A stretch of 64,000 nt of DNA. It comes from Variovorax sp. PBL-E5 (GTDB lineage Bacteria; Pseudomonadota; Gammaproteobacteria; Burkholderiales; Burkholderiaceae_C). A program made the translations under genes and the position numbers. Position 1 is the first letter of the stretch. Every line of letters begins with the position of its first letter. Below, piece after piece: positions 58,728-64,000 of this stretch. The stretch is taken from assembly GCF_901827185.1 (NCBI RefSeq), contig NZ_LR594673.1:372001-436000 (forward strand), written 5' to 3'. Below the pieces are notes generated by a model that saw only the letters and a program-made list of their open reading frames with translations, ran no database searches and was not told the DNA's origin.

Positions 58728-60080
58728 ATGAACCCGACTCCTCCAGCCGACGGCCAGCGCCGCCGGCTGCTCAAGACGATCACCGCGCTCGGCACGGCCG
58801 CGTCCCTTCCCCCTCTCGCGAGGGCCCAGGGCGGCGCGAAGAAGTTCGCCGGCGTGACGCTGAACGTCTCGACCTTCGGCTCCACGTACTCCAAGCTGCT
58901 GCAGCAGTGGCTGCCCGAATTCGAAGCGCTGACCGGCGCCAAGGTGAACTACGACGCGCCCTCGTTCCCGGTCTACAACCAGCGCGCGGATCTGGAACTC
59001 TCGACCAAGGGCTCGGCCTACGACGTGCTCAACGTCACCTTCATCTACAGCAGCCGCTGGATCAACTCCGGCTGGTTCACGCCGCTCGATGATTTCATCA
59101 AGAACCCGCAGCTCACGCCCGCGGACTTCGACCTCGACGACTTTCTTCCCGGCGCCCGCACGGCGGAGTCCGGCCGCGACGGCAAGCTCTACGGCATTCC
59201 ATGGAACGCCGAGGCGCTGCTCACGGCCTCCTCGCGCTTCGACCTGGTGGAGAAGGCCGGCCTGCAATTCCCCGACACCACCGACGATCTCGTGAAGGTG
59301 CTGCGCGCCGTCAACAAGAAGGAGCGCGTGGCCGGCTTCGTGGCCGACAACCACTACGGCTGGACCTTCGTGCCCTACCTGCAGGCCTTCGGCGGCGACA
59401 TCTTCCGCAAGGCGCCGGACGATCTGTTCCCCACCCTCGACACGCCCGAGGTGATCGCCGCCGGCGAGTACTACGCCGGCCTGCTGCGCGAGTTCGGCCC
59501 CGATGGCGCGGTGACGTACCAGCCCGACCAGGTGATCCAGTCGCTCAAGCTCGGCCGCGTGAACTTCACCGACATCGGCCAACTGTATCTGGCGCAACTG
59601 GGCGACCCGGCCACCAGCAAGACCTTGAAGACCGTGAAGTTCGGCCTCGTGCCCAAGGGCCCCGCGGGCTGCTTCCCCGGCACCTCCGTGCACGGACTGG
59701 GCATTCCCGCCGGCTCGAAGAACAAGGAGGCGGCATGGGCCTTCATCCAATGGGCGCTGTCCAAGCCCACCACGCGGCGCGCGGTGCTCGCGGGCTACGG
59801 CTCGCCGGCCCGGCGCTCCGACATCGACTCGAAGGAGTATCGCGCTCGCCAGCTGATCAACGGCAGTGACCTGACGCAGCTGGCGCTGGCGTCGTTCGAG
59901 ATCGCGGCAAAGACAGGCCACATGAAGTACCGCACCGTGTCGGTCTACCCGCAGATCGACCAGCAGCTCAACAAGGCGATCGAATCGATCGCGACCGGTC
60001 AGCTGTCGGCGAAGCAGGCGTTCCAGCAGGCCCAGGCCGCATCGATCGCCGAGCTCAAGCGCGCGGGCACCAAACTCTGA
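58728..60080 (+). CDS. ABC transporter solute-binding protein, family 1 (CUT1-like)
   Basis: 450 residues. The N-terminus has a twin-arginine-like signal (QRRRLLKTITALGTAASLPP, cleavage around ARAQ). YDVLNVTFIYSSRWINSGWF, GIPWNAEALLTASSRF, LGIPAGSKNKEAAWAFIQWA are family 1 extracellular solute-binding features, of the sugar/polyol/glycerol-phosphate class. It is not an SsuA/TauA-type receptor, although it is encoded just after the TauD-like enzyme. Ligand unknown, perhaps a sulfated or sulfonated polyol. Confidence 0.9.
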   Translation: MNPTPPADGQRRRLLKTITALGTAASLPPLARAQGGAKKFAGVTLNVSTFGSTYSKLLQQWLPEFEALTGAKVNYDAPSFPVYNQRADLELSTKGSAYDVLNVTFIYSSRWINSGWFTPLDDFIKNPQLTPADFDLDDFLPGARTAESGRDGKLYGIPWNAEALLTASSRFDLVEKAGLQFPDTTDDLVKVLRAVNKKERVAGFVADNHYGWTFVPYLQAFGGDIFRKAPDDLFPTLDTPEVIAAGEYYAGLLREFGPDGAVTYQPDQVIQSLKLGRVNFTDIGQLYLAQLGDPATSKTLKTVKFGLVPKGPAGCFPGTSVHGLGIPAGSKNKEAAWAFIQWALSKPTTRRAVLAGYGSPARRSDIDSKEYRARQLINGSDLTQLALASFEIAAKTGHMKYRTVSVYPQIDQQLNKAIESIATGQLSAKQAFQQAQAASIAELKRAGTKL

Positions 60081-60092
60081 GACCCGGCGCAC

Positions 60093-61004
60093 ATGACGTT
60101 CGCGATTCACGCCGCCGACTGGCAGGCCGAACGCAGCCGTGCGTTCCTGTTCGGGCTCTCGCCCGCGCTCGCGGTGCTGCTCGTCATCACGCTGCTGCCG
60201 GCGCTGGCCCTGCTGGTGGCGAGCCTCACGCCGCTCAGCCTGACCGACCCGGCCGGCACTTTCCGCTTCGACGATCCGCTGGTCAACTACCGGCAGCTGC
60301 TGCACGACGGCCGCTTTCTCTCGTCGATCGACGTGCAGCTCAAGCTGTCGGTGGTGAGCGTCGTGCTCCAGCTGCTGATGGGCCTCGGCCTCGCGCTGCT
60401 GCTCAACGGCAAGTCGCTCGTGCTCGACGGCGTGCGCACCGCCTTCCTGATCCCGATGGTGCTGCCGCCGATCGTCGTCGCGCTGATCTGGAAGATCATG
60501 TACAGCCCCGACGTGAGTCCGATCCATCAGGCGCTCGAAGCCATCGGACTGCCCGTCCATTCGCTGATCTCCAATCCCCGGACGGCGCTGTGGGCCATCG
60601 CGCTGGCCGACACCTGGCAGTGGTTTCCCTTCACGATGCTGATGGTGCTGGCATCGCTGCAGATGATTCCGGACGATCCGCTCGAAGCCGCGCGCCTGGA
60701 CGGCGCGAACCGCTGGCAGGTGCTGCGCTACATCGTGTTCCCCTACATCCGGCCGGTGCTCGTGGTGTGCGGCCTGTTCCGGCTCATCGACAGCTTCAAG
60801 GCCTTTCCGCTGATCTACGTGCTGACCAACGGCGGCCCGGGCAGCGTGACCGAGGTCACCAACTACTACGGCTTCATCGAAGCCTTCAACTTCTCCTACT
60901 GGGGCTACGGCAGCGCCATCGCGACGGTGATCCTGGCCGGCGTGTTCGTGCTGAGCTGGCTGGTGGGCAAACTGGGATGGAGCAACGACCATGACGAGCG
61001 CTAG
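60093..61004 (+). CDS. ABC transporter permease (MalF/UgpA type)
   Basis: 303 residues, six predicted transmembrane segments (FLFGLSPALAVLLVITLLPA at the start). The EAA loop is LEAARLDGANRWQVLRYIVF. It forms the importer channel with the permease that overlaps its 3' end by 14 bp. It lies 12 bp after the receptor gene. Confidence 0.93.
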   Translation: MTFAIHAADWQAERSRAFLFGLSPALAVLLVITLLPALALLVASLTPLSLTDPAGTFRFDDPLVNYRQLLHDGRFLSSIDVQLKLSVVSVVLQLLMGLGLALLLNGKSLVLDGVRTAFLIPMVLPPIVVALIWKIMYSPDVSPIHQALEAIGLPVHSLISNPRTALWAIALADTWQWFPFTMLMVLASLQMIPDDPLEAARLDGANRWQVLRYIVFPYIRPVLVVCGLFRLIDSFKAFPLIYVLTNGGPGSVTEVTNYYGFIEAFNFSYWGYGSAIATVILAGVFVLSWLVGKLGWSNDHDER

Positions 61005-61908
61005 CCAGACCATCGAGAACGCCGCCGTCGGCGCCACGCATCCGCACGGTGTCCCGCTGCGCGATGCGGCGGCCGCGCGTCCCCGCGCGCGCACCAGGCC
61101 GTCATGGCTGGCCGCACATGCACGGCCGATCGCCGCCATCCTGCTGCTCGTCGTCGTGCTGTCGCCCTTCCTGTGGCTGGTGCAGCTGGCCTTCCGGCCA
61201 GCGGTCGAGATGTTCGACGACGGACTGCTGTTCAGGCCCACGCTCGAAGGCTTCGCGAGCCTGCTGCAGGGCAACTTCCTGAAGTCGTTCTGGAACAGCC
61301 TGGCGGTCAGCACGCTCTCGACCACGTTCTCGCTGCTGATCGGCGTGCCCGCGGCCTATGCGCTGACGCGCTGGAAATTCAAGGGCCGCCGGCACGTCGC
61401 GCTGTGGATCCTCGTGACGCGCATGGCGCCGCCGATCGCCTTCACCATTCCCTTCTTCCTGGCCTACCAGTGGCTCGGTCTTCAGGACACCATCCTCGGC
61501 CTGGCGATCGTCTACCTGACCTTCAACCTCGCGATCGTGATCTGGCTGATGCAGACCTTCTTCGAGGCCGTGCCCGCCTCGCTCGAAGAGGCGGCATGGA
61601 TCGACGGTTGCGGGGTCTGGCGTGCCTTCTGGCGCATCACGCTGCCGCTCAGCGCGCCGGGGCTGGCGGCCACCGCCGTGCTGTGCTTCATCTTTTCGTG
61701 GAACGACTTCTTCTACGCCCTGATCCTCACGCGCACGAACGCGATCACGGCGCCCGTCGCGATCGTCAACTTCCTGCAATACGAAGGCTGGGAGTGGGCC
61801 AAGATCGCCGCCAGCGGCACGCTGGTGATGTTCCCGGTCGTCATCTTCACCGTGCTCGTGCGCACCTACCTGGTCCGGGGCCTCAGTGCCGGCGGCATCA
61901 AGGACTGA
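60991..61908 (+). CDS. ABC transporter permease (MalG/UgpE type)
   Basis: 305 residues. It has an unusually long hydrophilic N-terminus (~45 residues) before the first membrane segment (PIAAILLLVVVLSPFLWLVQ). The EAA loop is SLEEAAWIDGCGVWRAFWRI. It partners the preceding permease. Confidence 0.93.
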   Translation: MTSASQTIENAAVGATHPHGVPLRDAAAARPRARTRPSWLAAHARPIAAILLLVVVLSPFLWLVQLAFRPAVEMFDDGLLFRPTLEGFASLLQGNFLKSFWNSLAVSTLSTTFSLLIGVPAAYALTRWKFKGRRHVALWILVTRMAPPIAFTIPFFLAYQWLGLQDTILGLAIVYLTFNLAIVIWLMQTFFEAVPASLEEAAWIDGCGVWRAFWRITLPLSAPGLAATAVLCFIFSWNDFFYALILTRTNAITAPVAIVNFLQYEGWEWAKIAASGTLVMFPVVIFTVLVRTYLVRGLSAGGIKD

Positions 61909-61945
61909 CAAGTACCTCGCCCCGCGGGGCAGAAAGTGATTTGCC

Positions 61946-63013
<1,068 letters not shown>

Positions 63014-63066
63014 CCCTGTCCGACCATCGCCAAACGTGGCGTTCATCGTCGACTAGCATGGTCGGC

Positions 63067-63810
63067 ATGAACCTGTTGCAGTTCGAACTCGATCGCCTGT
63101 ATGGCCTGGGCGCGAGCGCCGCGGATGGCGCCGCCCCGGGCGCTGGAGATGAAGGGCGCCAGCGCGGCGTCCGGGCCCTGGTGCTGGAGTTGGCGCTACC
63201 GGCGGGTGGGCGACAGATCTCCTCGGTCTGGCAGGGTGTCCAATCGGATCTCGGCCTTCCCGCCCCTGCCATCGCGGTCTCGGGCGTCGACGGACTGCAG
63301 CTGTGGTTCTCCCTGGCTTCGCCGATTTCGCCGCGCGCGGGCGAACGCTTTCTGCAGGGCCTCCGTGCACGGTACCTGTCGGACCTCGGGTCGGCGCACG
63401 TCCATTTGATGGCCGACACGGCCGAATTCCCTGCTGCGCCGCCGGTCGAGATCAGCCCGGATCGCTGGTCGGCTTTCGTCGCCCCCGATCTGGCATCGGT
63501 ATTCAGCGATACGCCGTGGCTGGACTTTCCTCCCAACGGCGAAGGCCAGGCGACGCTTCTGCGCGCGCTCGAACCCATGCAACAGGGTGCGTTCGAAGCC
63601 GCGTTGAGCCAGCTGGGTGCCATCGAAGGGGGCGAGTCCGGCGCACCCGCTGCCTCGACGGCACCCGGGCCGACCGAAGTGCGGGCGTGCGAGCAAACGG
63701 ACGCCGATCCGGTACGTTTTCTGAGAGGCGTCATGAACGACGAGACGGCGCCTCTGGCTTTGCGGATAGAAGCCGCAAAGGCCTTGCTTCCCGGTGCCAG
63801 GCGCTCATAG
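63067..63810 (+). CDS. hypothetical protein
   Basis: 247 residues from MNLLQFELDRLYGL (an ATG at 63058 adds three residues). No family recognised. The C-terminus DADPVRFLRGVMNDETAPLA, LRIEAAKALLPG resembles the short motif seen near the ends of some phage terminase-small-subunit-like or uncharacterised mobile-element proteins, but the rest does not support a specific call. Alone after the ABC operon, 53 bp downstream. Confidence 0.55.
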   Translation: MNLLQFELDRLYGLGASAADGAAPGAGDEGRQRGVRALVLELALPAGGRQISSVWQGVQSDLGLPAPAIAVSGVDGLQLWFSLASPISPRAGERFLQGLRARYLSDLGSAHVHLMADTAEFPAAPPVEISPDRWSAFVAPDLASVFSDTPWLDFPPNGEGQATLLRALEPMQQGAFEAALSQLGAIEGGESGAPAASTAPGPTEVRACEQTDADPVRFLRGVMNDETAPLALRIEAAKALLPGARRS

Positions 63811-64000
63811 ACATCGCGCAGCACTCATGCAGGCAGGATGCCCGAGGAGCTGCTGACGCGGCTGCTCGGGCGGCGCTGAGCCCCGGGGGCCTCGGCCATC
63901 TGGCACATGGACGCGCCCCGCGCGGCGGCGTAGCATTTTTCTCCTTGCCGCCTCAGCCGCGGCGACAAGTTCCGAGTCAGTGAGGCTGGCCATTCAACGC
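63811..64000. other. window end, no gene supported
   Basis: 190 bases. A minus-strand ORF of 62 codons beginning MASLTDSELVAAAEAARRK (63993 to 63805) has a plausible N-terminus but an arginine/proline-rich tail that looks like antisense sequence. Nothing firm can be said without the downstream bases. Confidence 0.3.

Overview
The window is 64 kb of GC-rich, densely packed DNA. It looks like a metabolically versatile betaproteobacterium of the Comamonadaceae type (Variovorax-like). The evidence is three orphan Bug-type (tripartite tricarboxylate) solute receptors, many LysR/GntR/MarR regulators beside catabolic operons, a monomeric NADP isocitrate dehydrogenase, a full C-P lyase locus and many organosulfur genes. 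The genus is inferred from gene content only. No rRNA, tRNA or CRISPR array was seen.

Layout. 1-8.9 kb: a catabolic cluster with a cut class II aldolase, a crotonase-fold protein and CaiB/BaiF CoA-transferase on the minus strand, and a diverging sulfatase, aldehyde dehydrogenase, 3-hydroxyisobutyrate dehydrogenase-like enzyme, Bug receptor, cupin and GntR regulator. A perfect 10-bp inverted repeat lies in the divergent gap. 8.9-15.2 kb: icd, a flavin monooxygenase and its probable AcoR-like sigma54 activator. 15.3-24.7 kb: a complete lower meta-cleavage pathway for 3-hydroxyanthranilate in the order of the nba operon (E-H-J-I-G-[Bug]-F-C-D), ending in pyruvate and acetyl-CoA, with a LysR gene upstream. 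24.8-30.2 kb: LysR, a split AtuA pair, Bug, a drug-efflux-type MFS and MarR. 30.3-41.5 kb: phosphonate uptake and C-P lyase (phnGHIJKLM, phnCDE, an HD oxygenase, and divergent phnF, DUF1045, phnN) with two matching PhnF-type operators.

41.7-64 kb: an HU-like protein with a strong terminator, then a graveyard of IS6- and Tn3-type transposase fragments, a desaturase, and a sulfur region. Its centrepiece is a family 2A encapsulin operon (47.6-52.2 kb): rhodanese, EpsC serine acetyltransferase, small XRE regulator, SrpI-like shell protein and a cysteine desulfurase with a ~207-residue disordered Pro/Ala/Gly-rich N-terminal cargo domain. Together these suggest a protein nanocompartment that handles cysteine-derived sulfur. 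Around it lie a four-domain rhodanese, O-acetylhomocysteine sulfhydrylase, a CmcJ-like oxidoreductase, an LLM flavin monooxygenase, a CysB-like regulator, a TauD-like dioxygenase and a CUT1-type ABC importer.

Several genes in this sulfur region are broken (AhpD-like, CMD-like, an SsuA tail), which suggests repeated deletion of a larger organosulfur operon. Two promoter regions share an identical 15-mer, and two others share an ATCGGTC-N-TTGG box; these may be regulatory links within the sulfur region.
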